41,903 nt of DNA from Ruminococcus sp. (GCF_019423705.1 NZ_JAHZAX010000016.1:1-41903), one strand, 5' to 3'. Positions 1 through 7,730 are shown, counted from the stretch's first letter. Notes: a model not told the origin generated them from the letters alone. A program made the numbers and translations.

Positions 1-64
1 AGCTGGATAGAGTGACTGGCTACGAACCAGTAGGTCGGGGGTTCGAGTCCCTTCTGGCGCACCA
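1..64 (+). tRNA. tRNA-Arg (anticodon ACG), 5' end cut by window
   Basis: The window opens inside the D arm. The anticodon stem ACTGG/CCAGT holds the 7-base loop CTACGAA, giving anticodon ACG (arginine, CGN codons). It is followed by a T arm with the GTTCGAGTC core and the 3' acceptor strand CTGGCGC, discriminator A and an encoded CCA. About 13 bases of the 5' end lie outside the window. A terminator follows within 10 bases. Confidence 0.93.
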
Positions 65-72
65 ACGTATTT

Positions 73-105
73 ACGCACTTTGCAGGCTTGCAGGGTGCGT
101 TTTTT
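73..105 (+). terminator. Intrinsic terminator of tRNA-Arg
   Basis: Arms ACGCAC (73-78) and GTGCGT (95-100) enclose a loop with a further small TGCA pairing and are followed by a T run. It ends the tRNA transcript. Confidence 0.85.
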
Positions 106-155
106 GTTGCTTGTTTTGCACGAATGATCTAACTTATCGTATATAAACCGCCCTA

Positions 156-184
156 TTGACAAAACTAAAACTATGGTGTATAAT
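156..184 (+). promoter_or_regulatory. Sigma-70 promoter of nrdG
   Basis: A consensus -35 TTGACA (156-161) and -10 TATAAT (179-184) are separated by 17 bases. Transcription would begin near 191, leaving a leader of about 120 bases before nrdG. Longer reading frames that start inside this promoter are therefore not the gene. Confidence 0.88.
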
Positions 185-201
185 AACATCAGACGATACA
201 A

Positions 202-257
202 GGTACTCCTTCGGGTGTACACAAAGAGAGCCAGAGGGTGCGACCTCTGGCTCTTGT
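202..257 (+). promoter_or_regulatory. Two hairpins in the nrdG leader
   Basis: A short hairpin closed by GTAC arms with a TTCG-containing loop (202-219) is followed by a near-perfect 11-bp stem, AGAGCCAGAGG (227-237) with CCTCTGGCTCT (244-254). The second stem can be extended by ACAA/TTGT. There is no run of T directly after it, so it is not a typical terminator. It could be a 5' stabiliser or a control element; the function is inference. Confidence 0.6.
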
Positions 258-311
258 GATTATTTTACCATTATAACCTATAACCGCAAACCCACGAAAG
301 GGGCTGAACAT

Positions 312-830
312 ATGAATTACTGCGAGATAAAAAAGACCGACGTTGCAAACGGCGTGGGGGTCAGGGTCACCTTGTTCGTGTCGGGGTGCAGACATCATTG
401 CAAAGGCTGCTTTCAGCCTGAGACCTGGGATTTTGCCTATGGCAGACCGTTCACGAGTGATACCGCCGACGAGCTGCTTGCCGCCCTTTCAAAGAGCTAT
501 GTAAAAGGCCTTACCCTGCTGGGCGGAGAGCCTATGGAGCCTGAAAATCAGCCCGAGCTTACAAAGCTTCTGCGACGTGTGAAAACCGAGCTGCCCCAAA
601 AGGACGTCTGGTGCTATACAGGCTGTACCCTAGAGACAGACTTGCTTGAGGGCGCAAATTCACCTTATAGAACGGAATATACCGACGAAATGCTCAGCCT
701 TATCGACTACCTTGTGGACGGCGAGTTCGTACTTGAAAAGAAAAATATCGCTCTGCATTTCCGTGGCTCTGAAAATCAGCGCATACTCCATAAACAAAAG
801 GGCATTTGGCTGCCTTGTGAGGATATATAG
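312..830 (+). CDS. nrdG: Anaerobic ribonucleotide reductase activating protein
   Basis: NrdG is the radical-SAM activase that installs the glycyl radical on the class III (anaerobic) ribonucleotide reductase NrdD, allowing dNTP synthesis without oxygen. The 172-residue product has the normal family length. It carries the CxxxCxxC cluster motif as CRHHCKGC near residues 26-33, which binds the 4Fe-4S cluster, followed by the LLGGEP SAM-binding turn. The start at ATG 312 was chosen because AAAGGGG lies just upstream; the longer in-frame extension runs into the promoter. nrdD is usually adjacent, but here no nrdD is present and nrdG has its own promoter and terminator, so the reductase must be encoded elsewhere. 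The cytoplasmic role is well established for the family. Confidence 0.95.
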   Translation: MNYCEIKKTDVANGVGVRVTLFVSGCRHHCKGCFQPETWDFAYGRPFTSDTADELLAALSKSYVKGLTLLGGEPMEPENQPELTKLLRRVKTELPQKDVWCYTGCTLETDLLEGANSPYRTEYTDEMLSLIDYLVDGEFVLEKKNIALHFRGSENQRILHKQKGIWLPCEDI

Positions 831-853
831 CTATATAAATATAAACAAATAAC

Positions 854-890
854 AAAACCGCTCTCCGTGATATCACGAAGAGCGGTTTTT
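854..890 (+). terminator. Intrinsic terminator of nrdG
   Basis: Arms AAAACCGCTCT (854-864) and AGAGCGGTTTT (879-889) enclose a CGTGATATCACG palindrome and are followed by T residues. It lies between nrdG and the convergent ATPase gene and may work both ways. Confidence 0.85.
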
Positions 891-900
891 ACTATGTGTG

Positions 901-951
901 GGAAAATTGTTGTTCGACAATGCTCACAACAATTTGCGTCCTCGACGTCCC
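901..951. repeat. Modular palindromic repeat, copy 1
   Basis: This 51-base stretch is the exact reverse complement of 24186-24236. It contains a hairpin module (AATTGTTGT ... ACAACAATT) followed by the GCGTCCTCGACGTCCC module. Further partial copies lie at 4084-4160, 5953-5980, 11738-11793, 24266-24292, 24490-24537, 26423-26449, 30364-30420 and 31829-31865. All are intergenic. Confidence 0.85.
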
Positions 952-983
952 GTTTATAACACTATGTCGTCGAATTTCTGATC

Positions 984-3557
984 TTACTTATCCGACTTGC
1001 TAAAGAATATCGCCTTGATAAGCTGGATAACAAGCATTGAGCCAAAGCTCAGAATGTATATCCACGCAAACTGCATTCCTGTCATATCGGCGATCTTGAA
1101 AAGTCCTTTGAGAGGCGGAACGAGCAGAACTGCGTTAAGGAATACCATTCCAAGTGCAAATGCAAGAAGTCCGAAGCCGTTGTTGAAAAATTCTTTTGTG
1201 AAGATAACAGGGCCGTTTTTCTTGCAGGAGAAGCCGTGGAAAAGTCTTGCAGAGCAGAGCACCGCAAACGCCATCGTCATTCCAAGAGCTGCGCTTGTCT
1301 TGTTGCCGATGAGGAACGCCGCAGCTACCGCAATGGCGATGATAACGCCGTAAAGTCCGATGCGTCCTATAAATGAACGTGTCAAGATCGACTCGTCAGC
1401 CTTTCTCGGCTTATGCTTCATAACCTCTTCCGTGTGTGGCTCAAGTCCCAATCCGATAGCCGGGAGCGAGTCCGTCAGCAGGTTTATGAACAGCAGGTGG
1501 ATAGGCGCAAACGGAACTGGAAGTCCCAGCAGAGAGTTGAAAAGCACCACGAGAATTGCCGCAAAGTTGCCCGAAAGCAGGAAAAGTATTGCTTTCTTGA
1601 TGTTCTCGTAAATGTTTCGTCCGTTTCTTATGGCCTTTACGATCGTCGCAAAGTTGTCGTCCGCAAGCACCATCGAGGCTGCGTCCTTTGAGACCTCTGT
1701 GCCTGTGATACCCATTGCAACGCCGACGTCTGCCTGCTTGAGGGCTGGTGCGTCGTTAACGCCGTCGCCTGTCATCGAAACTATGCAGCCGTTTGCTTGC
1801 CAAGCCTTTACTATCCTTATCTTGTGCTCTGGTGTAACACGGGCGTAAACAGCCTTGTCCTTTACAAAGTCAACAAGCTCTTCATCTGAATAAGCGTCAA
1901 GCTCGTGACCCTCGACAGCCTTTGAGCCATCGTCAAGAATACCGATCTCACGGGCGATAGCCGAAGCCGTTACAATGTGGTCGCCCGTTATCATAACAGG
2001 CTTTATGCCTGCCTTTTTACATTCCGCAACAGCCGCTTTTGACTCTTCTCTCGGCGGATCCATCATTGCGATAAGTCCAACAAATTCAAGTCCGTCCTCG
2101 TCCTCAGGACAGACCTCTGTGCCGTCAAATTTCTTCTGAGCAAACGCCAGTATACGCAGACCTTTTTCGGAAAGCTCCGCAACACGCTGAGTGATGATAT
2201 CCTTTTCATCATCGCTTGACGTTATCCTGTTTATGAGCACGTCAGCCGCACCCTTGACGTAAAGAATGTTCTCGCCGTCAATGTTGTGCAAAGTCGACAT
2301 AAGCTTTCTGTCTGAATCAAACGGTATCTCCGCAATTCTCGGCAGATCGCTTCTGACCTTTTCGGGGTCGATGCCAAGCTTTACGCCGAAGTTTATAAGT
2401 GCAGTCTCAGTAGGGTCGCCGATCTCAACGCCGTCCTTGCAGCTTGAGTCGTTGCAGAGTATCATCGCCCTTGTCATAGTCTTGACCTTTTCGTCGTCAA
2501 GATCAACTGCGTCCGTGTCGATTATCCTGCCGTATACCATGATCTTTCTGACAGTCATCTTGTTCTGCGTGAGAGTACCTGTCTTGTCGGAGCAGATAAC
2601 GGACACGCTGCCAAGGCCCTCAACAGCTTGGAGCTTTCTTATGATAGCATTTTCTTTTGACATCTTCTGCGTGCCAAAGGACAGCACGATAGTGACGATA
2701 GAGCTAAGCGCTTCAGGTATAGCCGCAACGGCAAGTGCGATCGCAAACATAAATGAGTCCATAAGCTCGCCGCCATGGAGCATACTAAGTCCGAAAACAA
2801 CTGCGCATACGATAAGGATCGCAATAGAAAGCTTCTTGCCGAACTCGTCAAGAGTGTTTTGAAGAGGGGTCTTTCGCTCTGAAGCGTTTTGGATAAGTGT
2901 GGCGATCTTGCCCACCTCTGTATCCATTCCGACTTCCGTCACGATCATCTTGCCTCTGCCGTATGTGACGAATGAGCCGGAGTATACCATATTTGCACGC
3001 TCAGCCAAAGGCTTTTCGACGCTGATATCGCTCATATCCTTGTCAATGTTCACGCTCTCTCCTGTGAGGGCGGACTCGTTCACCTGCACGGAAGCACATT
3101 CGATAAGCCGTCCGTCTGCGCATATCTGATCGCCCGCCTCGATAAGGAGCACATCGCCCGCAGCGATCTCCTCAGAAGGGATCAATACCTTTTCGCCGTT
3201 GCGCAAAGCCTTCGCAGTCGGGGCGGAAAGCTTTTTCAGATTTGTAAGCGACTTTTCCGCCTTGACAGTCTGAACAGTTCCGAGAATGGCGTTCATCGTG
3301 ATGACCACAAGTATTACCGCACAACTTTCAACGTCCTTCATAAACGCTGAAACTATTGCCGCAATTATAAGGATAACAACAAGAAAATCCTTATACTGCT
3401 CAAGGAATATCATCGGGATAGATTTTTTCTTGCCCTCTGTAATAACATTCCGTCCGAACTTTTCGCAGTTTTTCACCGACTGTTCGGTAGTCAGTCCGTT
3501 TTCGCCCGACGAATATTCGCTGTAAAGCTCGTCAAGCTTTTTTTGATACTGCTGCAT
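984..3557 (-). CDS. P-type cation ATPase, Ca/Mn efflux type (P2A)
   Basis: This 857-residue P-type ATPase would pump a divalent cation out of the cell using ATP. Visible motifs are the actuator-domain TGES (residues 165-168), the PEAL turn in membrane helix 4 (281-284), the phosphorylated aspartate in DKTGTLT (D324), the MITGDH motif and the hinge GDGVNDAPALKQADVG. An NLLTDSLPA stretch in helix 6 is typical of calcium-type pumps. AAAGGTGG lies eight bases before ATG. Bacterial relatives include LMCA1-like calcium pumps and the YoaB/MgtA-type manganese exporters. The leader carries a probable yybP-ykoY manganese riboswitch, so I infer that Mn2+ (possibly with Ca2+) is the main substrate. It is a single-gene unit. 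Confidence 0.93.
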   Translation of the reverse strand: MQQYQKKLDELYSEYSSGENGLTTEQSVKNCEKFGRNVITEGKKKSIPMIFLEQYKDFLVVILIIAAIVSAFMKDVESCAVILVVITMNAILGTVQTVKAEKSLTNLKKLSAPTAKALRNGEKVLIPSEEIAAGDVLLIEAGDQICADGRLIECASVQVNESALTGESVNIDKDMSDISVEKPLAERANMVYSGSFVTYGRGKMIVTEVGMDTEVGKIATLIQNASERKTPLQNTLDEFGKKLSIAILIVCAVVFGLSMLHGGELMDSFMFAIALAVAAIPEALSSIVTIVLSFGTQKMSKENAIIRKLQAVEGLGSVSVICSDKTGTLTQNKMTVRKIMVYGRIIDTDAVDLDDEKVKTMTRAMILCNDSSCKDGVEIGDPTETALINFGVKLGIDPEKVRSDLPRIAEIPFDSDRKLMSTLHNIDGENILYVKGAADVLINRITSSDDEKDIITQRVAELSEKGLRILAFAQKKFDGTEVCPEDEDGLEFVGLIAMMDPPREESKAAVAECKKAGIKPVMITGDHIVTASAIAREIGILDDGSKAVEGHELDAYSDEELVDFVKDKAVYARVTPEHKIRIVKAWQANGCIVSMTGDGVNDAPALKQADVGVAMGITGTEVSKDAASMVLADDNFATIVKAIRNGRNIYENIKKAILFLLSGNFAAILVVLFNSLLGLPVPFAPIHLLFINLLTDSLPAIGLGLEPHTEEVMKHKPRKADESILTRSFIGRIGLYGVIIAIAVAAAFLIGNKTSAALGMTMAFAVLCSARLFHGFSCKKNGPVIFTKEFFNNGFGLLAFALGMVFLNAVLLVPPLKGLFKIADMTGMQFAWIYILSFGSMLVIQLIKAIFFSKSDK

Positions 3558-3732
3558 AAAATACCACCTTTTTGTTTTGTGTTTTAAAGTTCTGTTTGTG
3601 ATTTACATTCGTACATTCAGATAAATATACAAATTAGTATCCCCGATAATTATTTTTGTCCTTTATCCTTTTCCCCTCCGATCTCCATAAAGCGAAGCTT
3701 TCCGCAATTCATAAACGTCACTTAAAAAGCAT

Positions 3733-3801
3733 AAAAAAATCGGCAAGACGTTTATTGGGTAAACTGCGCCTATGGCAATTTAATCAATAAAAGTCTCGCC
3801 G
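3733..3801 (-). terminator. Riboswitch-controlled terminator in ATPase leader
   Basis: Read on the minus strand, the arms CGGCGAGACTTTTATTG and CAATAAACGTCTTGCCG form a long stem followed by seven T residues. The 5' arm contains the same CGAGACTTTTA stretch that closes the upstream aptamer, so aptamer closing stem and terminator cannot form together. This is the layout of a switch that turns the gene ON when ligand is bound. Confidence 0.85.
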
Positions 3802-3880
3802 TTTAGATATGAAGCGGTCCCTCATCGGAACGTATTGACGCAAACATAAACGGATCACTCCGCCAGCTACTCTCTTTTAC
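3788..3880 (-). ncRNA. Probable yybP-ykoY manganese riboswitch
   Basis: On the minus strand, starting a few bases after the predicted transcript start, conserved elements occur in order: a closing stem strand TAAAAG, an AGAGTAGC loop (family L1 is GGGGAGUAG), a GCGTCAATA loop (family L3 resembles CCGUCANNA), and GGCGAGACTTTTA, which re-forms the closing stem. The CCGTTTA/TAAACGG pairing closes the inner arm. The yybP-ykoY class binds Mn2+ and is known upstream of P-type ATPases such as Lactococcus yoaB and pneumococcal mgtA. L1 deviates slightly from consensus, so a covariance-model check is the deciding test. Confidence 0.74.
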
Positions 3881-3889
3881 TATGAGATT

Positions 3890-3918
3890 ATTATAACTGA
3901 AATTTTTTCGTTTGTCAA
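3890..3918 (-). promoter_or_regulatory. Sigma-70 promoter of the P-type ATPase
   Basis: On the minus strand a perfect TTGACA (3913-3918) and TATAAT (3890-3895) are 17 bases apart. Transcription would begin near 3883, placing the aptamer at the very 5' end of a leader of about 325 bases. Confidence 0.88.
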
Positions 3919-3955
3919 TACTTTTTTTAGTAAAATTTTGACCAAAAAAATGATG

Positions 3956-3975
3956 AATGTTCCACGTGGAACATT
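3956..3975. other. Putative parS (ParB binding) site
   Basis: TGTTCCACGTGGAACA at 3958-3973 is a perfect 16-bp palindrome (20 bp counting flanking AA/TT). It differs from the Bacillus parS consensus TGTTTCACGTGAAACA at two symmetric positions and matches the variant known from Pseudomonas. It is intergenic, about 40 bases upstream of the ATPase promoter -35 box. Chromosomal parS sites cluster around the replication origin. No parAB or dnaA is visible in this window. Confidence 0.72.
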
Positions 3976-4267
3976 TGTGCGAAGCAACGTCTATGAATAG
4001 CCGTGCGTTTATGAATAGCCACACAAAACAAAACATGCGAACTTCCATTCGCCTGTCAGAATGTTGCAAAAGTGGCTAATCAACGGGCGACCGCAGCTCG
4101 CCCCTACATACAAACAGCGTATTTAAGCGCATATGTAGGGGACGGCGTCCTCGACGTCCCACTTGTTTGACACTTTATCAACAAACCGACAGGCGAACTT
4201 ATCATTCTCCTGTTTTATGCGATCTTGCGATCATATCCGATAAAAAATCATACTATAATGTAAGCAA
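3974..4267. repeat. Repeat-rich gap between ATPase promoter and xylB
   Basis: No gene is seen here. There is a direct repeat TATGAATAGCC at 3992-4002 and 4010-4020. A roughly 150-base element is bounded by inverted ends TTCGCCTGTC (4048-4057) and GACAGGCGAA (4188-4197). Inside it lie a palindromic GGGCGAC...GTCGCCC-like module (4084-4110) and the TATGTAGGGG...CGTCCTCGACGTCCC module (4133-4160), both shared with other gaps in the window. It resembles a small non-autonomous (MITE-like) element; no transposase is present. Confidence 0.6.
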
Positions 4268-5791
4268 TCACATCTTAGCAAGCTTTGCAAATTCAGCCTT
4301 GAGTGCAGGATAAATTTCCGTGTAAAGCTTGTAATACTTTTCGTATTCTGGAACTCTTTCAGCTTCCGGCTGCTGTATCTTGTCTGTCTTGACAACAGCT
4401 TTGCAAGCCTCTGGTACTGATGAGTAAATGCCTGCGCCTGTTGCCGCAAGAAGTGCCACGCCGAGGGCTGGGCCTTCCTTTGATGAAGCTGTCTTTACAG
4501 GACAGTTGTAAAGATCGGCAAGCATTGATCTCCAAAGCGGTGAGCTTCCTCCGCCGCCGCAAGCCATCATATCTGAAACGTTGATATCCATTTCTCTGAA
4601 TACCTCAACGCAGTCTCTCAGCGAATATGAAACGCCTTCCATTACGGCTCTGAGCATATCACGCTTTGTGTGCATTGCGGAAAGACCAAAGAACACGCCT
4701 CTTGCGTCAGGGTCAAGGTGAGGTGTTCTCTCGCCCATAAGATATGGCAGATAAAGAAGTCTGTTTGCGCCGACAGGAACTTTTTCAGCTTCCTTATCCA
4801 TAAGATAATATTCGTCAACGCCCATACACTTTGCTGTTTCCTTTTCAGCATTGCAGAAATTATCTCTGAACCACTTGAGGGAAAGGCCTGCGCCCTGTGT
4901 TACGCCCATAACGTGCCAAGAATTTGGTACGGCTGCGCAGCAGGTGTGAACTCTGCCCTTAGGGTCGATAGAGATAGACGAAGTGTGGGCGAATACAACG
5001 CCCGAAGTGCCGATAGTAGTGAAAGCCTTGCCGTCCTCAGCAACGCCTGTGCCGATAGCAGCGGCAGCGTTATCGCCTGCGCCGCCAACAACGATTGTGC
5101 CTTCTTTAAGGCCTGTGAGCTCAGCCATTTTCTTTGTGACCTTGCCCGTTACCTCGCATGACTCGTATACCTTGCCCAGCATTGACATATCGATGCCCAA
5201 TGTGTCGCAGACTTCCTTTGACCAGCAGCGGTTAGGAACATCGAGAAGCTGCATACCGCTTGCGTCAGATACCTCAGTTGCATATTCACCTGTGAGGATA
5301 AATCTGAGATAGTCCTTTGGCAGCAAAATGTGTCTGCACTTTTCGTATATGTCTGGCTCGTTGTTCTTTACCCAAAGTATCTTTGCAGCCGTCCAGCCTG
5401 TGAGGGCAGGGTTAGCCGTGATCTTGATGAGCTTTTCTCTGCCGAGCTTTTCGTTCATCTCTTCAACTTCCGCAGCAGTTCTCTGATCGCACCAGATTAT
5501 AGACTTTCTGAGGACGTTGTTGTCCTTATCGAGCATAACAAGGCCGTGCATTTGTCCAGAAATGCCCACGCCTGCAACGTCGTTCTTGTCAACGCCGCTC
5601 TTAGTCATAACCGCCTTGATAGTGTTTATCATTGCATTTGCCCAGTCAGCAGGGTCCTGCTCTGCATAGCCGTTTTTAGGCTGATACATTGGATATTCGA
5701 TAGTAACAGAGGAAATGACCGTGCCCTTTTCGTCAAAAAGCACCGTTTTTGTGCCGCTCGTGCCGCAGTCAACGCCGATTACATAAGCCAT
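4268..5791 (-). CDS. xylB: Xylulokinase
   Basis: XylB phosphorylates D-xylulose to xylulose 5-phosphate with ATP, feeding xylose into the pentose phosphate pathway in the cytoplasm. The 507-residue product is full length for the FGGY carbohydrate kinase family. It opens with the ATPase-fold phosphate loop DCGTSGTKT and has GQMHGLV, the catalytic-region GGAGDNAAAAIGTG and the second nucleotide-binding ACGGGGSSPLWR stretch. AAAAGGAGAA precedes ATG. The gene stands alone: xylA and the xylose transporter are not in the window. A promoter with an overlapping inverted repeat upstream suggests repressor control. Another pentulose substrate cannot be excluded from sequence alone, but the GQMHG motif fits xylulose. 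Confidence 0.93.
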   Translation of the reverse strand: MAYVIGVDCGTSGTKTVLFDEKGTVISSVTIEYPMYQPKNGYAEQDPADWANAMINTIKAVMTKSGVDKNDVAGVGISGQMHGLVMLDKDNNVLRKSIIWCDQRTAAEVEEMNEKLGREKLIKITANPALTGWTAAKILWVKNNEPDIYEKCRHILLPKDYLRFILTGEYATEVSDASGMQLLDVPNRCWSKEVCDTLGIDMSMLGKVYESCEVTGKVTKKMAELTGLKEGTIVVGGAGDNAAAAIGTGVAEDGKAFTTIGTSGVVFAHTSSISIDPKGRVHTCCAAVPNSWHVMGVTQGAGLSLKWFRDNFCNAEKETAKCMGVDEYYLMDKEAEKVPVGANRLLYLPYLMGERTPHLDPDARGVFFGLSAMHTKRDMLRAVMEGVSYSLRDCVEVFREMDINVSDMMACGGGGSSPLWRSMLADLYNCPVKTASSKEGPALGVALLAATGAGIYSSVPEACKAVVKTDKIQQPEAERVPEYEKYYKLYTEIYPALKAEFAKLAKM

Positions 5792-5833
5792 AGTTCTTTT
5801 CTCCTTTTATAATATGTATAGTGTCATTTATGT

Positions 5834-5882
5834 TCGTTAAAACGATTACATTTATTATACAACATCTTTCACACAATTGCAA
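5834..5882 (-). promoter_or_regulatory. xylB promoter with inverted-repeat operator
   Basis: On the minus strand, TTGCAA (5877-5882) and TATAAT (5854-5859) are 17 bases apart. Directly downstream, over the expected start of transcription, lies TCGTT-TT-AACGA (5834-5845), a perfect inverted repeat. A repressor bound here would block initiation. The regulator is not identified. Confidence 0.68.
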
Positions 5883-5952
5883 TACCCGTGGGGACTTTTT
5901 GTTATAAAAAGTGCGGATAGTGGCAAAAAATAAAAAAAACGCAAAAAATAAC

Positions 5953-5980
5953 GGGCGAACGATGTTCGCCCCTACATATG
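5953..5980. repeat. Palindromic repeat GGGCGAAC...GTTCGCCC
   Basis: GGGCGAAC-GAT-GTTCGCCC followed by CTACATATG is a near-perfect hairpin of the window's dispersed family. It sits between the xylB promoter and the end of the 62-residue gene. Confidence 0.8.
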
Positions 5981-6036
5981 GTCAGCAAGATCGTTGCCCG
6001 GTCGTTCGATTTTTATTATGGTCTGCCGCAGTCGCT

Positions 6037-6225
6037 CTAGTCCGCCTTTTCAAGCACGAAATAAGAGCTTTCTTCCTCTTCCTTGAATTCCTTGATAGAC
6101 CAGCCACGGGCGATGAGCTCGTTGAGCTTGTCGATGCGCTGGAATCTGTCCATATCCGGTGCGTGACCTGTCTGTCCGTCGGCAGTCTCTTCTGTTTGCC
6201 TTGAAACATAGAAAATCTTTTGCAT
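6037..6225 (-). CDS. Small conserved-looking protein, 62 residues
   Basis: The frame opens at ATG 6225, about 9 bases after AAGAGGC. It is hydrophilic and rich in charged residues, has no membrane segment, and ends in a compact motif (LNELIARGWSIKEFK, then SSYFVLEK). That motif resembles small clostridial proteins of unknown function in which a tryptophan-containing turn precedes a final beta strand. A longer start at 6249 or 6291 lacks a ribosome site. It is transcribed divergently from serC. I do not assign a function. Confidence 0.68.
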   Translation of the reverse strand: MQKIFYVSRQTEETADGQTGHAPDMDRFQRIDKLNELIARGWSIKEFKEEEESSYFVLEKAD

Positions 6226-6543
6226 TTGTGTCTTTGCCTCTTTCTTCATATGATGATAGAAAAGTAAAATAGTATAACAATTTATATACAACTATCATAA
6301 TTTTATTATACTATACAGGCGGTGGGATTTCAAGCGCAGGCAAATAAATTTAAACTTTTGTTAAGAAATCAACGCATTTTTGAGCTTCCCAAAGGCACTC
6401 GCCCTATTCCTGTTTTTCATACCACTTAACTACAAAAAGGCATAACAGCGGTGAAAATGCAGGATTTTTACTGCCGTTATGCAATTTTTACACAAATTAT
6501 GCCGAAAAAGTTATGATATGTGCTTATTTTTAGATGGCAGCCC
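6226..6543. other. Divergent intergenic region before serC
   Basis: No gene is seen. A long imperfect hairpin, GCATAACAGCGGT (about 6440-6452) with ACTGCCGTTATGC (about 6470-6482), is followed by a T run on the plus strand. It lies upstream of the serC promoter, so it cannot attenuate serC from that promoter. It may end an upstream or antisense transcript. Confidence 0.45.
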
Positions 6544-6572
6544 TTGACTTTTTTTCATAAAAGGCATATAAT
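6544..6572 (+). promoter_or_regulatory. Promoter of the serC-serA operon
   Basis: TTGACT (6544-6549) and TATAAT (6567-6572) are 17 bases apart. Transcription would begin near 6580, giving a leader of about 70 bases. Confidence 0.85.
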
Positions 6573-6647
6573 ATTATTATTAGTTTATATATTTATAGTT
6601 TTTATAAATGTTAAATGTTGAAAATAATTTATATGGAGGGTTTAACA

Positions 6648-7730
6648 ATGGGTAGAGTATATAACTTCAGCGCAGGTCCTGCCGTTCTTCCTGAGGAAGT
6701 GCTCAAGGAAGCTGCTGACGAAATGCTCGATTACAAGGGCACAGGTATGAGTGTAATGGAGATGAGCCACCGTTCCAAGGCGTTCGATGACATCATCAAG
6801 GAAGCTGAAAAGGATATCAGAGACCTTATGGGTATCCCTGATAATTATAAAGTTCTGTTCCTTCAGGGCGGTGCTTCCCAGCAGTTCGCAGCCGTTCCTA
6901 TGAACCTTATGAAGAACAAGAAGGCAGCGTACATAATCACAGGTCAATGGGCTAAGAAGGCTTATCAGGAAGCTCAGAAGTACGGCGAGGCTGTTGCCGT
7001 TGCGTCTTCCGCTGACAAGACTTTCTCTTATATCCCTGACTGCTCAGACCTCGATATCCCTGAGGACGCTGACTATGTTTACATTTGCGAGAACAATACT
7101 ATTTATGGTACAAAGTTCAAGACTTTGCCTAACACAAAGGGTCACACACTCGTTGCTGACGTTTCGTCCTGCTTCCTTTCTGAGCCTGTTGACGTAACAA
7201 AGTACGGCGTTATCTACGGCGGCGTTCAGAAGAACGTTGGTCCTGCCGGCGTTGTTATCGCTATCATCAGAGAAGACCTCATCACAGATGACGTTCTCGA
7301 GGGCACACCAACAATGCTCAAGTGGAAAACACAGGCTGACGCTGATTCACTTTACAACACACCTCCTTGCTATGGCATCTACATCTGCGGCAAGGTATTC
7401 AAGTGGATAAAGAAGATGGGCGGCCTTGAGGCTATGAAGGCTCACAACGAGAAGAAGGCTAAGATCCTTTATGATTACCTCGACGAGAGCAAGCTCTTCA
7501 AGGGCACAGTAGTTCCTGAGGACAGATCACTTATGAACGTTCCTTTCGTAACAGGCGACGCTGAGCTTGACAAGAAGTTCGTTGCAGAGGCAAAGGCAGC
7601 AGGCTTTGAGAACCTCAAGGGTCACAGAACTGTCGGCGGTATGAGAGCTTCTATCTACAACGCTATGCCTATCGAGGGCGTTGAAAAGCTTGTTGAATTT
7701 ATGAAGAAGTTCGAGGCTGAGAATGCTTGA
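6648..7730 (+). CDS. serC: Phosphoserine aminotransferase
   Basis: SerC converts 3-phosphohydroxypyruvate and glutamate to phosphoserine and 2-oxoglutarate, the second step of serine synthesis; it is a PLP enzyme of the cytoplasm. The 360-residue product matches the family length. It begins with the SerC signature YNFSAGPAVLPEEV, carries LFLQGGASQQF, and has the PLP-lysine region YGGVQKNVGPAGV, where K198 is the likely Schiff-base lysine. It ends with a GHRTVGGMRASIYNA substrate-binding stretch. ATG 6648 is preceded by TGGAGG, so an 11-residue upstream extension is rejected. It is followed, with an 8-base overlap, by a 53-residue membrane protein and then serA, so the three are very probably co-transcribed and translationally coupled. 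Confidence 0.96.
   Translation: MGRVYNFSAGPAVLPEEVLKEAADEMLDYKGTGMSVMEMSHRSKAFDDIIKEAEKDIRDLMGIPDNYKVLFLQGGASQQFAAVPMNLMKNKKAAYIITGQWAKKAYQEAQKYGEAVAVASSADKTFSYIPDCSDLDIPEDADYVYICENNTIYGTKFKTLPNTKGHTLVADVSSCFLSEPVDVTKYGVIYGGVQKNVGPAGVVIAIIREDLITDDVLEGTPTMLKWKTQADADSLYNTPPCYGIYICGKVFKWIKKMGGLEAMKAHNEKKAKILYDYLDESKLFKGTVVPEDRSLMNVPFVTGDAELDKKFVAEAKAAGFENLKGHRTVGGMRASIYNAMPIEGVEKLVEFMKKFEAENA

Noticed and set aside
156..311. N-terminal extension of nrdG starting at a TTG
   Set aside because: The TTG is part of the -35 box and the extension crosses the -10 box and the hairpins; NrdG is full length from ATG 312.
3803..4069. Minus-strand open frame of 88 codons upstream of the ATPase
   Set aside because: It overlaps the promoter, the parS palindrome and the riboswitch, has no ribosome site and no protein-like composition.
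4670..5161. 163-codon plus-strand frame inside xylB
   Set aside because: Antisense shadow of a well-supported kinase gene.
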